Source: Oscillospiraceae bacterium (GTDB taxonomy: Bacteria; Bacillota_A; Clostridia; Oscillospirales; Ruminococcaceae). Taken from it: a stretch of DNA of 30,367 nucleotides. Below, piece by piece: positions 1-8,461 of this stretch. The position numbers and the translations under genes were made by a program. The notes under the pieces are model-generated. The model did no database searches. It had not been told where the DNA came from and worked only from the letters and a program-made list of their open reading frames with translations. Every line of letters starts with the position of its first letter. Position 1 is the first letter of the stretch. The stretch is from positions 1 through 30,367 of the forward strand of contig JAGBFE010000215.1 of assembly GCA_018109965.1 (NCBI GenBank), read 5' to 3'.

Positions 1-635
1 CATCAGCTTTCAGTTTTGAAGCTGTTGGCGGCGGTATCTTTGGTTATGCAATAATGACAGCTATGAAACAGGGCTTTGCAAGAGGCGTTTTTTCCAACGA
101 AGCCGGCCTTGGTTCTGCACCAATTGCTCATGCAGCTTCTTCTACAGAAGAACCTGCAGAACAGGCAATCTGGGGTGTTTTTGAGGTGTTTATCGACACA
201 ATCATTATCTGCTCTATCACAGCCTTTGCTGTTCTGCTTTCAGGCATAGAGCTTGGTCCTGATGCTTTGACAGCATACACTTCCAAGGGCGCTGCAGCAG
301 TTTATGCTTTCAATTCTATTCTTCCGGGTACTTTAGGTGGTACTGTTATCCAGATAAGCCTTTTGTTCTTTGCTCTTTCAACAATTCTCAGCTGGGCATA
401 TTACGGCGAACGCTGCTGGGGTTATATTTCAAACAACAGCAAAGTTGTTGATGCTGTTTACAAGGCAATATTCATTGCAGTATGCATTGTTGGTGCAACA
501 GGCAGCGGCACACTGATGTGGGACATTGCCGATACCCTTAACGGTATGATGGCTATACCAAACCTTATTGCCCTGCTGTTCCTCTCGGGTGTAGTTTCCG
601 GTATCACTAAAGATTATTTTAAAGATAAAAAATAG
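1..635 (+). CDS. AGCS-family sodium:alanine/amino-acid symporter, C-terminal part
   Basis: The reading frame is open from base 3 to the stop at 635, so the gene starts outside the window and the ATG at 54 is internal. The residues before it (SAFSFEAVGGGIFGYA) and the stretch ARGVFSNEAGLGSAPIAHAA are the conserved AGCS signature. Several hydrophobic segments follow (about 30-60, 80-115, 135-155 and 165-185 counted from the internal Met), and the protein ends in a short Lys-rich tail. Family members are inner-membrane carriers that import alanine, glycine or related amino acids with Na+ or H+. The substrate cannot be read from this fragment. A strong terminator follows directly. Confidence 0.9.
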   Translation, partial: SAFSFEAVGGGIFGYAIMTAMKQGFARGVFSNEAGLGSAPIAHAASSTEEPAEQAIWGVFEVFIDTIIICSITAFAVLLSGIELGPDALTAYTSKGAAAVYAFNSILPGTLGGTVIQISLLFFALSTILSWAYYGERCWGYISNNSKVVDAVYKAIFIAVCIVGATGSGTLMWDIADTLNGMMAIPNLIALLFLSGVVSGITKDYFKDKK

Positions 636-650
636 TATATTGTTACAGCA

Positions 651-695
651 AAAAGTCTCTGTGGTGTATTATTACCACAGAGACTTTTATTTTTC
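651..695 (+). terminator. Intrinsic terminator of the AGCS symporter gene
   Basis: A perfect 15-bp stem (651-665 pairs with 674-688) with an 8-nt loop is followed by a T-rich run. It lies 16 nt after the symporter stop codon. Confidence 0.92.
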
Positions 696-698
696 AAA

Positions 699-727
699 TT
701 GCATTTAAGTTATATAAATGTTATTAT
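699..727 (+). promoter_or_regulatory. Predicted sigma-A promoter of the flavin-reductase gene
   Basis: TTGCAT (699-704) and TATTAT (722-727) are separated by 17 bp. They lie between the upstream terminator and the gene starting at 776, which has an AAGGAG ribosome-binding site at 763-768. Confidence 0.5.
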
Positions 728-775
728 TGTCTTATAAATTGTATAAAATATGTTTTTCATATAAGGAGCGGTATT

Positions 776-1252
776 ATGAAAGAATTTATCGACAAATCTT
801 TTTCGGTTTTTGCAAGAGAATGGGCACTTGTGACTGCCGGTGATATGGACAGTTACAACACAATGACAATCGCCTGGGGCGGTCTTGGCACTTTGTGGAG
901 CAAGCCTGTAGCAACGGTTTATGTTAAACCATGCAGATACACACATCAGTTTATTGAAAACAGTGACTATTTTACAGTAAGCTTTTTTGATGAAGAATAT
1001 AAAAAGGCTTTGGGTGTGCTTGGTTCAAAATCCGGCCGTGACGGTGACAAAGTGGCTGAAGTTGGTTTTGAAGCAGTGCCTTGCGGCGACAGTGTAACCT
1101 TTAAACAGGCAAAATTTACACTTTTGTGCAAAAAGATTTACCGTCACGATATGGATACCTCTGCTATGCCTCAGAAAGAAATTGATACATATTATGTTGA
1201 CGAAGCACCACATACAATTTTTATCGGCGAAGTAATTGACGTTATCGAATAG
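776..1252 (+). CDS. Flavin reductase-like domain protein (FMN-binding split barrel)
   Basis: This 158-residue protein has the layout of the flavin-reductase-like split-barrel family. An N-terminal TAGDMDSYNTMTIAWGGLG stretch corresponds to the flavin-phosphate binding region. It is followed by WSKPVATVYVKPCRYTHQFIE, then by SVSFF-like FTVSFFDEEYKKAL and the LGSKSGRDGDK loop. Such small clostridial proteins bind FMN and may reduce it or act as electron-transfer partners; the physiological substrate is unknown. The start is supported by AAGGAG seven bases upstream. It is monocistronic, with its own promoter and a terminator shared with the convergent MATE gene. Confidence 0.85.
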   Translation: MKEFIDKSFSVFAREWALVTAGDMDSYNTMTIAWGGLGTLWSKPVATVYVKPCRYTHQFIENSDYFTVSFFDEEYKKALGVLGSKSGRDGDKVAEVGFEAVPCGDSVTFKQAKFTLLCKKIYRHDMDTSAMPQKEIDTYYVDEAPHTIFIGEVIDVIE

Positions 1253-1286
1253 CTTTCAGCATCATAATTCCATAACAAACAAAAAT

Positions 1287-1330
1287 TTCCCACAGAATTA
1301 TCTGTTCAGTATACAGCTATTCTGTGGGAA
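1287..1330. terminator. Bidirectional terminator between the flavin-reductase and MATE genes
   Basis: A 12-bp perfect stem (1287-1298 with 1319-1330) is flanked by an A run on the left and a T-rich run on the right. It can therefore end both the plus-strand gene (stop at 1252) and the convergent minus-strand operon (stop at 1361). Confidence 0.85.
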
Positions 1331-1360
1331 TTTGTTTTGTATAAGATTTATATCCGCGTT

Positions 1361-2731
1361 TTACATAAAGCTGTACAGCCAGTCAGATTTAAGCAGATAT
1401 ATGAGGAACAGTATTGAACTGATGCCCCATGTGAGCGGATAAGCCCAGAAAATTGCACCAATTGCCGGAACAATCCTTACAATAACTGTTATGTATGTAA
1501 TTCTGAGTACGCACCATACGCCGAGCATAATGTACATAGGTATAACCGCCCTGCCTGCGCCGCGGAGAATTGCAGCACAGCAATGGCTGAACGCCAGCAG
1601 ACAGTAAAACAGTGTTACTGTTCTTGCGTGAGTTACACCATATGCGATAACTTCAGGGTTGCTGTCGAACATACCGATAAGCATTGGTGCAAAGATGAAT
1701 ATCAGGATACCAAGCAGTTCTGCAAGCCCTGCACTGCACATAATGCCGAATTTTGCACCTTTCTGTGCTCTGTCGTATTCCTTTGCACCAAGGTTCTGGC
1801 TGATAAAGGTTGTAAGTGACATTGTAAAGCAGTTGATAGGCAGGAAGCCAAATCCTTCGATTTTTGAGTAGGAACCGCTGCCAGCCATTGCCATTTTGCC
1901 AAACGCATTGATGTTGGACTGAACAACAACGTTTGCAAGTGAAATGATGGAGTTCTGTATGCCTGACGGCAAGCCGTATTTGAGAATCCAGCCAAGAGTT
2001 TCCATATCAAAGCCAACCTTTGACAGTGTAAGCCTGTATTCCGCATCCACTCTTGTGAGGTGGATAAGGCACAAAAATGCACTGAGGAACTGTGCAATAA
2101 CCGTTGCATAAGCTGCACCTTCAACACCCATATGGAATACTCCGATAAATACAAGGTCCAGTACAACGTTTACGATGGATGAAACGATAAGGTAAACAAG
2201 CGGATGTCTGCTGTCTCCTACCGACTGCAAAATGCCAACCATACAGTTGTAAATCACAAAACCGATTGAACCTAAAAAATAGGTTTTGAAATATGCAACC
2301 GAGTTTGGCATTACATCTTCCGGTGTACCCATAAGACGCAGCAAAACAGGTGAAAGCACCATACCTATAACTGTAAGCAGCACACCTGCAACCAAAGCCA
2401 ATGCAAAGGCAGTGTGAACTGCCTTGCTGAGCTTTTCGTAGCGTTTTGCGCCATAGTTTCGGGCAACAACAACACCGGAACCCATAAATACACCGTTAAA
2501 AAAACCTACCATAAGGAATATCAGGTTGCTGGATGAACTTACTGCCGCAAGTGCATCACTGCCCAGAAAGTTACCAACAATCAGTGAGTCAGCAGTGTTA
2601 TATAACTGCTGAAACAGATTTCCCCAGAACAGAGGAATTGCAAAAAGAATTATCTTTTTTCCAATGGGGCCTTCAGTCATAAGGATTGCTCCATTCGACC
2701 TGGCTCCACCCAGTTGTTTTTGTTTAAGCAT
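1361..2731 (-). CDS. MATE-family efflux transporter
   Basis: The 456-residue length and the two-fold repeated organisation fit MatE proteins. The N-terminal half has the characteristic LFAIPLFWGNLFQQLYNTADSLIVGNFLG segment and then GVVVARNYGA. The second half begins with LPSGIQNSIISLANVVVQ and includes FISQNLGAKEYDRAQKGAKFG. About 12 membrane spans are visible. The family exports cationic drugs, flavins or metabolites with Na+ or H+ antiport; the cargo here is unknown. ATG at 2731 has a GGAGG at 2744-2748 on the minus strand, a rather long 12-nt spacing. It lies 37 nt after the M3 peptidase gene and is probably the last gene of the M6-M3-MATE run, so export of a peptide or amino acid is conceivable but unproven. 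Confidence 0.92.
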   Translation of the reverse strand: MLKQKQLGGARSNGAILMTEGPIGKKIILFAIPLFWGNLFQQLYNTADSLIVGNFLGSDALAAVSSSSNLIFLMVGFFNGVFMGSGVVVARNYGAKRYEKLSKAVHTAFALALVAGVLLTVIGMVLSPVLLRLMGTPEDVMPNSVAYFKTYFLGSIGFVIYNCMVGILQSVGDSRHPLVYLIVSSIVNVVLDLVFIGVFHMGVEGAAYATVIAQFLSAFLCLIHLTRVDAEYRLTLSKVGFDMETLGWILKYGLPSGIQNSIISLANVVVQSNINAFGKMAMAGSGSYSKIEGFGFLPINCFTMSLTTFISQNLGAKEYDRAQKGAKFGIMCSAGLAELLGILIFIFAPMLIGMFDSNPEVIAYGVTHARTVTLFYCLLAFSHCCAAILRGAGRAVIPMYIMLGVWCVLRITYITVIVRIVPAIGAIFWAYPLTWGISSILFLIYLLKSDWLYSFM

Positions 2732-2768
2732 ATCTGTCGTATGCCTCCGTTAATAAACGTTTATATTG

Positions 2769-4448
2769 TTACTGGGAAATTTTTGTGCTGATAAATGCCA
2801 TAATTTTTTCCAGTGTGCCTTCTTTGAGCGGATTGGAAAGACCAACGTGTTCCAATGTGTCAAAGTAGCTACGGCTGCCACCGGACTGACAGAGTTTGTA
2901 GTAGTCTGCCCATGCCTGTTCGCGGTTTTCTTCCATCTTCTGATAGAATTCAAAAGCACTCATCTGTGCAATTGCATAGTCTACATAGTAGAATGGATTG
3001 ATAAAGATATGTGGTTTCTGCATCCAGAAGCCGCCGTTGTTGAGGAATTCGTTGTCAGCATAATGACGCCAAGGCATATATTTTTCTTCAAGTTCTTTCC
3101 ATACACGGCGACGGCCTGCTGCATCAAGATTTTCTTCGTACTGACGGTGCTGAAGTTCGTCAACACAAATCATATATGGTACTGCAGAAAGTGCATATTC
3201 GATGTGTCTGATGCGGTAACGGTCAGCTTTATCGCCAAAGAATTTTTCCATCCAAGGATATGTAAACAGTTCCATGCCCATTGATGGGATTTCGCCCTGC
3301 TCTGCTGTGCCCCATACTGTTGAGGAAACCGGATGGATACGGCTGGATGTGTAAGCCTGGAATGCGTGACCTGCTTCGTGTGTGAGAACATCCACGTCAT
3401 CAGCTGTGCCGTTGAAGTTTGCAAAGATAAACGGTGCTTTTTCTGTTGGAAGGAATGAGCAGTAACCGCCAAGCATTTTGCCCATTCTTGCATCAAGGTC
3501 ATACAGTTCGTGTTCTGTCATAAAGTTGAAGAATTCTGCTGTTTCAGGGGAAAGTTCTGTGTACATTTCCTTTGCCCACTGAATCATTTGGTCTCTGTCA
3601 CCGATTGGAACTGCGTTGCCGTCTGGGTCTGTGAGTTTTTCATCATACCAGTCAAGCTGTTCAAGACCAATGCGTTTTGCCTGTGCTTTAAAGGAACGTT
3701 CTACCAAAGGTACAACGTGTTTGCGCACCTGTTCGCGATAAACAGCAACATCTGCCGGACCATAGTCAAAACGGCTCATTTTTGCATAGATAAAGTCGAT
3801 ATAGCTGTCAAAGCCAAGCTTTTTAGCCATTTTGCTTCTGACTGCAACCATTTCGTCATAGATTCTGTCAAGTTCATCTGCGATACTTTCGTAGAATTTT
3901 GCCCATTCATCAAATGCAGCTTTTCTTACAGCACGGTCTTTGTCGCCCATATATTTAAGCAGACCGGAAAGGTTGCAGATTTCACCATTAAATTCCACTT
4001 TGCAGCCTGCAGAAACACGGCTGAATTCCTGGCAGAGTTCAGCATCTTTTGCCATATCTTCAACAACTTCAGGACTTGCCAGTTTAAGAGACATTTCCAT
4101 ACGTTTTGTGATAAGTGTGCCAAATTCTGCTTCAAATTCCTTGCGGAATGGTGATTCCAGCAAAGCTTTGCTTGCATCAAGTTCCAGAACAGCAAATGTG
4201 CCGCCTTCTGCATAGTAAGCGCTCATTTCGTCTGCATAGAATTTGTCGTTTGTATCGATAGAGTTGCGGATGTAAGCAACATCGCTCATAACATTGAACT
4301 TTTTGCTTTCTTCTTCTCTTTCAATGTATACTTTGCGAAGTTCTTCGTAGCTTTTTGCATTTGCTATATCAGCTGCATATTTTTTGATTGCTGCTTTTTC
4401 CTGTTCAAAATCAGGTCTGATATATTCAAATTCTTTAAATGTTTTCAT
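2769..4448 (-). CDS. M3-family oligoendopeptidase (PepF-like)
   Basis: This 559-residue cytoplasmic protein carries the zinc-peptidase motif HEAGH (H357, E358, H361). The conserved EIPSMGMELFTYPWMEKFF follows; E386, 25 residues after the second His, is the expected third zinc ligand. The C-terminal FYYVDYAIAQMSAFEFY is also typical of the M3 family. The length is normal for oligoendopeptidase F-like enzymes, which cut short peptides inside the cell. No signal peptide is present. The start has an AGAGGT ribosome-binding site at 4457-4463. It sits between an M6-like peptidase gene (39 nt upstream) and a MATE exporter gene (37 nt downstream). The nearby peptide ABC importer suggests a role in degrading imported oligopeptides. 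Confidence 0.93.
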   Translation of the reverse strand: MKTFKEFEYIRPDFEQEKAAIKKYAADIANAKSYEELRKVYIEREEESKKFNVMSDVAYIRNSIDTNDKFYADEMSAYYAEGGTFAVLELDASKALLESPFRKEFEAEFGTLITKRMEMSLKLASPEVVEDMAKDAELCQEFSRVSAGCKVEFNGEICNLSGLLKYMGDKDRAVRKAAFDEWAKFYESIADELDRIYDEMVAVRSKMAKKLGFDSYIDFIYAKMSRFDYGPADVAVYREQVRKHVVPLVERSFKAQAKRIGLEQLDWYDEKLTDPDGNAVPIGDRDQMIQWAKEMYTELSPETAEFFNFMTEHELYDLDARMGKMLGGYCSFLPTEKAPFIFANFNGTADDVDVLTHEAGHAFQAYTSSRIHPVSSTVWGTAEQGEIPSMGMELFTYPWMEKFFGDKADRYRIRHIEYALSAVPYMICVDELQHRQYEENLDAAGRRRVWKELEEKYMPWRHYADNEFLNNGGFWMQKPHIFINPFYYVDYAIAQMSAFEFYQKMEENREQAWADYYKLCQSGGSRSYFDTLEHVGLSNPLKEGTLEKIMAFISTKISQ

Positions 4449-4487
4449 GTGATATTACCTCTTTCTTCCGAAAGTTTTAAAGTTGTG

Positions 4488-5546
4488 CTATCTTTCCACT
4501 TTAATTCTGCCGCCTCCAAGGCTTGTAACAGAAATACCGTCACGGCTTACAGTTTCACCTGCACGGCAGATACCGTCCAGCTTGTCGCGGTCAATCTGGA
4601 GATAAAGTTCTTCCTGTGGAGGAATAAGTGTGATACAGCCTTTACCGCTGTGGATTGTGCCGTCAATGCGGTACACAAGTATTGCTTCTTCACTTAAGTT
4701 TTCATCAAGGCCCAGTGGCTGACGGTATTCCACAATATATCCGTGGTATTCGTCCAGCGGAATAACAACACCTTTGAGGCCTTCTGCAGTTTCAACTGGT
4801 GTAAGCTGATATTCGCCGCTTTGTTCAGCCACAGCAAACTGTTCGTCATCCAGCCAGCCCAGACGCCATTTGCTGTAAGCAATATAATCAGGTGCTATGC
4901 CTTCAATCCAGCCCATGAGGTCCCAGGTGCCGCAGTGACCAAATGCGTCTCTTGCGCCTTCTGTTACACCGTATGTATAAAGGTCAGGAAGGCCCATAAT
5001 ATGCCCTGTTTCGTGTGCCAAAAGCAAACCTTTACGTTTATACATATCGCGGCCAAAGGTTACTGCAAGGCCGATTTCGCCTGATTTGCAGGATATTGGG
5101 CGTGATGCATCCACCATTGTCGGTGAGTAAGGCACTTCAGCATCGTGTACAGGACAAACATAGAGAATATCATACTGTGAATAGTCAACCACATCACAGG
5201 TGATATCCATTGCATCCTTGAGGTATGCACGCTGACGCGGACCTGTAATACCCTTGTTCATTTCGTAAACATCATCATTCTTTGGCATTGTAAACCAGCC
5301 GTCGATAAGGTCAATTTCTAGATCCAGTTTACCATAGGAAATGATGTCAAACACTCTCAGACCGTCTGTGGCAAGCAGGTCATAGAAAAATTTTGTGTCA
5401 GGATATTTGGAGTCAGCTGCTCTTTTGTTTGGAAAATCCACACATACAAACGCTGCTTTAAGCTTTTTGTGGGCATCCCCCGCCTGTTTGTAGTCAATTG
5501 CAAAACCGCCGTTGAGATCTTCAATTGTAGATTTAAACTTAAACAT
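4488..5546 (-). CDS. M6-family-like metallopeptidase without a visible signal peptide
   Basis: The 352-residue protein has the zincin motif HETGHIMGLPD: H178, E179, H182, G185 and D188, matching HExxHxxGxxD. CGTWDLMG follows, with M211 as the Met-turn, and then APDYIAYSKWRLGWL. This order is typical of M6 immune-inhibitor-A-like metalloproteases. Most M6 enzymes are secreted and larger. This one begins MFKFKSTIEDLNGG with no hydrophobic leader, so it appears cytoplasmic or exported by another route. The C-terminal part (about 240-352) is a beta-rich region. The start is fixed by GGAGG at 5554-5558. It is the first gene of a run with the M3 peptidase and MATE genes. Confidence 0.82.
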   Translation of the reverse strand: MFKFKSTIEDLNGGFAIDYKQAGDAHKKLKAAFVCVDFPNKRAADSKYPDTKFFYDLLATDGLRVFDIISYGKLDLEIDLIDGWFTMPKNDDVYEMNKGITGPRQRAYLKDAMDITCDVVDYSQYDILYVCPVHDAEVPYSPTMVDASRPISCKSGEIGLAVTFGRDMYKRKGLLLAHETGHIMGLPDLYTYGVTEGARDAFGHCGTWDLMGWIEGIAPDYIAYSKWRLGWLDDEQFAVAEQSGEYQLTPVETAEGLKGVVIPLDEYHGYIVEYRQPLGLDENLSEEAILVYRIDGTIHSGKGCITLIPPQEELYLQIDRDKLDGICRAGETVSRDGISVTSLGGGRIKVER

Positions 5547-5633
5547 ATATAAACCTCCGTTTTAATGTAATTGCAAATTAAAACTATTGTCTATCAAATT
5601 ATATAAAATACATCTATAGTTTATTTTTAAACT

Positions 5634-5666
5634 CAATAACCACCGATTCAACATCGGTGGTTATTG
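5634..5666. terminator. Terminator-like hairpin after the DUF885 gene
   Basis: A perfect 14-bp stem (5634-5647 with 5653-5666) with a 5-nt loop lies 34 nt after the DUF885 gene stop on the minus strand. The T run is weak in the minus direction (AGTTTAAAA) and better in the plus direction (GTTTTATG). It most likely ends the DUF885 transcript. Confidence 0.6.
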
Positions 5667-5699
5667 TTTTATGTAAATACAGATTATATTTTATTGCTG

Positions 5700-7367
5700 T
5701 TAAGCTTCCTGTTTAAAATCTTCTTTGAGAAGGCTGCAGAAATCGTGGAAATATCTTTCGCGGTCTTCAGGTGAAAGTTTTACAAGCTGTTCAAAGCTGT
5801 CCATGCTGAGATAGCCTGCAGAGAAAAGAAGTTCAGTATAATCTTTTTTGCTGAAACCGAATTCTTTTTCCCACTGTGTCAGTTTTTTCATACCATAGTA
5901 GTAACAGTTGAAATAGCCTGTCATATTCTGATGAGCCTGAACCTGTGCACGAGCTGTGCCTCTTTCAAAGCCAAGTTCTTCTTCGTAGATTTTAACTACA
6001 TCTTCAATTGTTGCACCATAGTAGTAAAGGCTGAGGTCAACAAGAATACGAACTGCACCGTGGTGACGGCGGTAAGCAACAAACAATGGGAAGAATGGGT
6101 CTTCGCCGAAAATCCATTCAAATGCACGTTCTGTTCTGAGACATGTGCCTTCGAGGATAGGAATGTATTTTGCGCCGATTTTTACAGTTTCAGGTGTTTC
6201 GCTTATAGCAGTTTTTACATACTGTACGTGGTGACCAGGATATGCTTCGTGGAGGGAGTTGAGTTTAATCCAACCGTCTGTAACATTCTGGTAGTTGTAT
6301 TGGTTAAGGAACATCTGGCCCTGGAAAGGACGAACAGAGAAGTCGCCGCCTTCGTAGCCGCCCCAAGGATAAGAATCCTTGCAGCCTTCAGAAATAGGCA
6401 CACATTTGCAGATTTCGTCATCTGGGAGATTTACAAATTCATGAGCAAGTGCTCTTGTTCTCTTGAGATATTCGTTGCAGCGACGGAACATTTCTTCAGG
6501 AGAATCACAAGGACCTTCGTATTTGTACAGAATTTCATTGATTTCCTTCATATTTGTTGGTTTTTCAGGAATATCAAGTTTTGAAGCAATTTCAAATATT
6601 TCTGCACGTGTTTTTTCAATTTCGGATTTGTGCCATGCCAAAAGTTCGTCAAGGTTTACACCAAGTTTCTTTTTAAGCAATGTGCGGTATTCTTCTTCAT
6701 CCATTTTGCAGGTTTTGCTCCAGTCATCTTCCTGCAGTTTAGCTGTAGGGATAACTTCTGCTGTGGAAATTTCGTCTGCCATTTCGTTAAGCTGAGCAGC
6801 ATATTTTTCCATAGCTGATTTCAGGGCAGCATTCTGTTCTGCTGTAAATTTTGGGAAGAAAAAGTCTGTTCTTTCACTGTCTTTTGTTACACTCAATGCC
6901 ACACGGCGGAAACTGTTTGCAACAACTGCTTTTCTGTTTTCGTCGTATTTTTCTTTGATAAGTGCAACATATTCGTCACGGTTTTCACCGTAAGCTTCAA
7001 AAAATCTGATAGCTTTATCACATTTTTCCTGTTCAGTACCGCGGTCTTTGCGGGAAATATCTTCAAATCCCCAAAGATAGCCCATAAAACGTCCTTCAGG
7101 GTGTTTTGCAACATCCTGGAGTGCAAATTCAAGGGAGTCGATAAAATCTGAAAAATGAGATTTTACCAATGTGAACACAGCATCAGGTTCTTCAAGTGCT
7201 TCTACTTTGCTTTTGAGCTGTTTCCATTCTTCCCATGCTGCTGCAACATTTGCATCAGTAGGGATAAATCTTTTTCCCTTGCTGCGATAACCGCTTATAC
7301 TGCCGTCAAACTCTGCAAGTTCTTTGTCGAGCTCGCGGTATTTCATTACCAATTCCGGATTTTTCAT
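5700..7367 (-). CDS. DUF885 family protein (putative metallocarboxypeptidase-like)
   Basis: The 555-residue protein contains HEAYPGHHVQY (H373, E374, H379, H380), the hallmark HExxPGHH motif of the DUF885/COG4805 family. YGMKKL and a charged C-terminus follow, and no signal peptide is seen. Members are believed to be zinc-dependent peptidases, but the substrate is unproven. I chose the ATG at 7367 (MKNPELVMKY) because GGAGG lies just upstream (7374-7380). A longer reading from 7409 would add 14 residues across that ribosome-binding site. It lies directly downstream of the peptide ABC transporter and close to two other peptidase genes, which supports a role in peptide breakdown. Confidence 0.8.
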   Translation of the reverse strand: MKNPELVMKYRELDKELAEFDGSISGYRSKGKRFIPTDANVAAAWEEWKQLKSKVEALEEPDAVFTLVKSHFSDFIDSLEFALQDVAKHPEGRFMGYLWGFEDISRKDRGTEQEKCDKAIRFFEAYGENRDEYVALIKEKYDENRKAVVANSFRRVALSVTKDSERTDFFFPKFTAEQNAALKSAMEKYAAQLNEMADEISTAEVIPTAKLQEDDWSKTCKMDEEEYRTLLKKKLGVNLDELLAWHKSEIEKTRAEIFEIASKLDIPEKPTNMKEINEILYKYEGPCDSPEEMFRRCNEYLKRTRALAHEFVNLPDDEICKCVPISEGCKDSYPWGGYEGGDFSVRPFQGQMFLNQYNYQNVTDGWIKLNSLHEAYPGHHVQYVKTAISETPETVKIGAKYIPILEGTCLRTERAFEWIFGEDPFFPLFVAYRRHHGAVRILVDLSLYYYGATIEDVVKIYEEELGFERGTARAQVQAHQNMTGYFNCYYYGMKKLTQWEKEFGFSKKDYTELLFSAGYLSMDSFEQLVKLSPEDRERYFHDFCSLLKEDFKQEA

Positions 7368-7396
7368 GATAAGCTCCTCCTTGAACAATATTTCTA

Positions 7397-7425
7397 TTGT
7401 TATATTCAAATTTTTATATAATCAA
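7397..7425 (-). promoter_or_regulatory. Possible promoter of the DUF885 gene
   Basis: On the minus strand TTGATT (7420-7425) and TAACAA (7397-7402) are 17 bp apart, just after the hairpin that ends the transporter operon. The -10 element is poor, so this is tentative. Confidence 0.3.
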
Positions 7426-7471
7426 TTACCCCGCGTGAAATAAACCATACGGAATATTTCACGAAGGGTAA
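7426..7471 (-). terminator. Terminator-like hairpin at the end of the peptide transporter operon
   Basis: Six base pairs (7426-7431 with 7466-7471), a 2x2 internal loop and nine base pairs (7434-7442 with 7455-7463) surround a 12-nt loop. It begins 12 nt after the OppF-like stop codon. The T run after it on the minus strand is weak, so it may be leaky. Confidence 0.5.
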
Positions 7472-7483
7472 TATGACAATTAG

Positions 7484-8461
7484 TTATTCAGCTTTTTTGC
7501 CTGCATAGATTTCCATTTCTGGTTCAGAAAGATATACAGAGTGTGTGCCTTCGATGAGGTGCATAGAAGGTTTGTGTACACTGTAATCATGAACTGAAGG
7601 ATCATATACAACAAAATCTCTCCATTTTTCATATGCTGGGTCTGGTTCCGGAATAGCAGAAAGCAGAGCCTTTGTATATGGATGGATTGGGTTGCCGTAA
7701 ATTTCTTCCGGAGTACCCTGTTCAACAAGGTGACCCATGTACATAACACCGATGTAGTCGGAGAAATATTTAACAACGGAAAGGTCATGAGCGATAAAGA
7801 GAATTGTAAGGCCCATTTCCTTTTTAAGTTCATTCAGAAGGTTAAGAACCTGTGCCTGAATGGAAACGTCCAATGCAGAGATTGGTTCGTCAGCGATAAT
7901 AAGTTTTGGGTTTGTTGCAAGTGTACGTGCAATACCGATACGCTGTCTCTGACCACCGGAGAATTCGTGTGGGTAACGTGTGAGATGGTCATCAGCAAGA
8001 CCAACTGTTCTGATCATCTTAAGACAAATCTGACGAACTTCTTCTTCAGTTTTGCAAACTTTGTTGATGATAAGACCTTCACCGATAATTTCCTGAATAG
8101 TCATACGTGGGTTAAGAGAAGAAATTGGATCCTGGAAAATCATCTGGATGTTACGTGTAACTTCTCTTTTTTCTTCAGCTGTAAGTTTGCCTGCAATGTC
8201 TTTGCCTTCAAACAAAACTTCACCGCTTGTTGCTTTGTACAGACGGATGATTGTACGGCCTGTTGTTGTTTTACCACAACCGGATTCACCTACAAGACCG
8301 AATGTTTTACCGCGAGGGATTTTGAAAGAAACGTCATCAACAGCTTTAACAACAAGTTTCTTTCTGCCTACACCACTTTTGAAGTGCTGGCAAAGATGGC
8401 GGACATCAAGCAAAATGTCTTCGCTTTCCATATAATCGTTTGTTTTTACGTTATCAGCCAT
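7484..8461 (-). CDS. oppF: Oligopeptide ABC transporter ATP-binding protein (OppF/DppF-like)
   Basis: This 325-residue ATPase has Walker [10 protein letters not shown] (58-66), the OppF-type Q-loop [13 protein letters not shown], signature [15 protein letters not shown] (from 167) and Walker B LIIADE (187-192). It energises peptide import at the inner face of the membrane together with the OppD-like subunit. The ATG overlaps the upstream gene by 8 nt (stop of the OppD gene at 8454), with GGGAGG at 8471-8476, so translation is probably coupled. The C-terminal part (about 270-325) lacks the Cys-containing motif common in this family and has an unrelated acidic, Tyr-rich tail. Confidence 0.93.
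   Translation of the reverse strand: MADNVKTNDYMESEDILLDVRHLCQHFKSGVGRKKLVVKAVDDVSFKIPRGKTFGLVGESGCGKTTTGRTIIRLYKATSGEVLFEGKDIAGKLTAEEKREVTRNIQMIFQDPISSLNPRMTIQEIIGEGLIINKVCKTEEEVRQICLKMIRTVGLADDHLTRYPHEFSGGQRQRIGIARTLATNPKLIIADEPISALDVSIQAQVLNLLNELKKEMGLTILFIAHDLSVVKYFSDYIGVMYMGHLVEQGTPEEIYGNPIHPYTKALLSAIPEPDPAYEKWRDFVVYDPSVHDYSVHKPSMHLIEGTHSVYLSEPEMEIYAGKKAE

Noticed and set aside
710..946. Small minus-strand open frame near the flavin-reductase gene start
   Set aside because: It overlaps the promoter and coding region of a supported gene, with no ribosome-binding site or recognisable motif.
7368..7409. N-terminal extension of the DUF885 protein
   Set aside because: The extension crosses a perfect GGAGG that is correctly spaced for the ATG at 7367.
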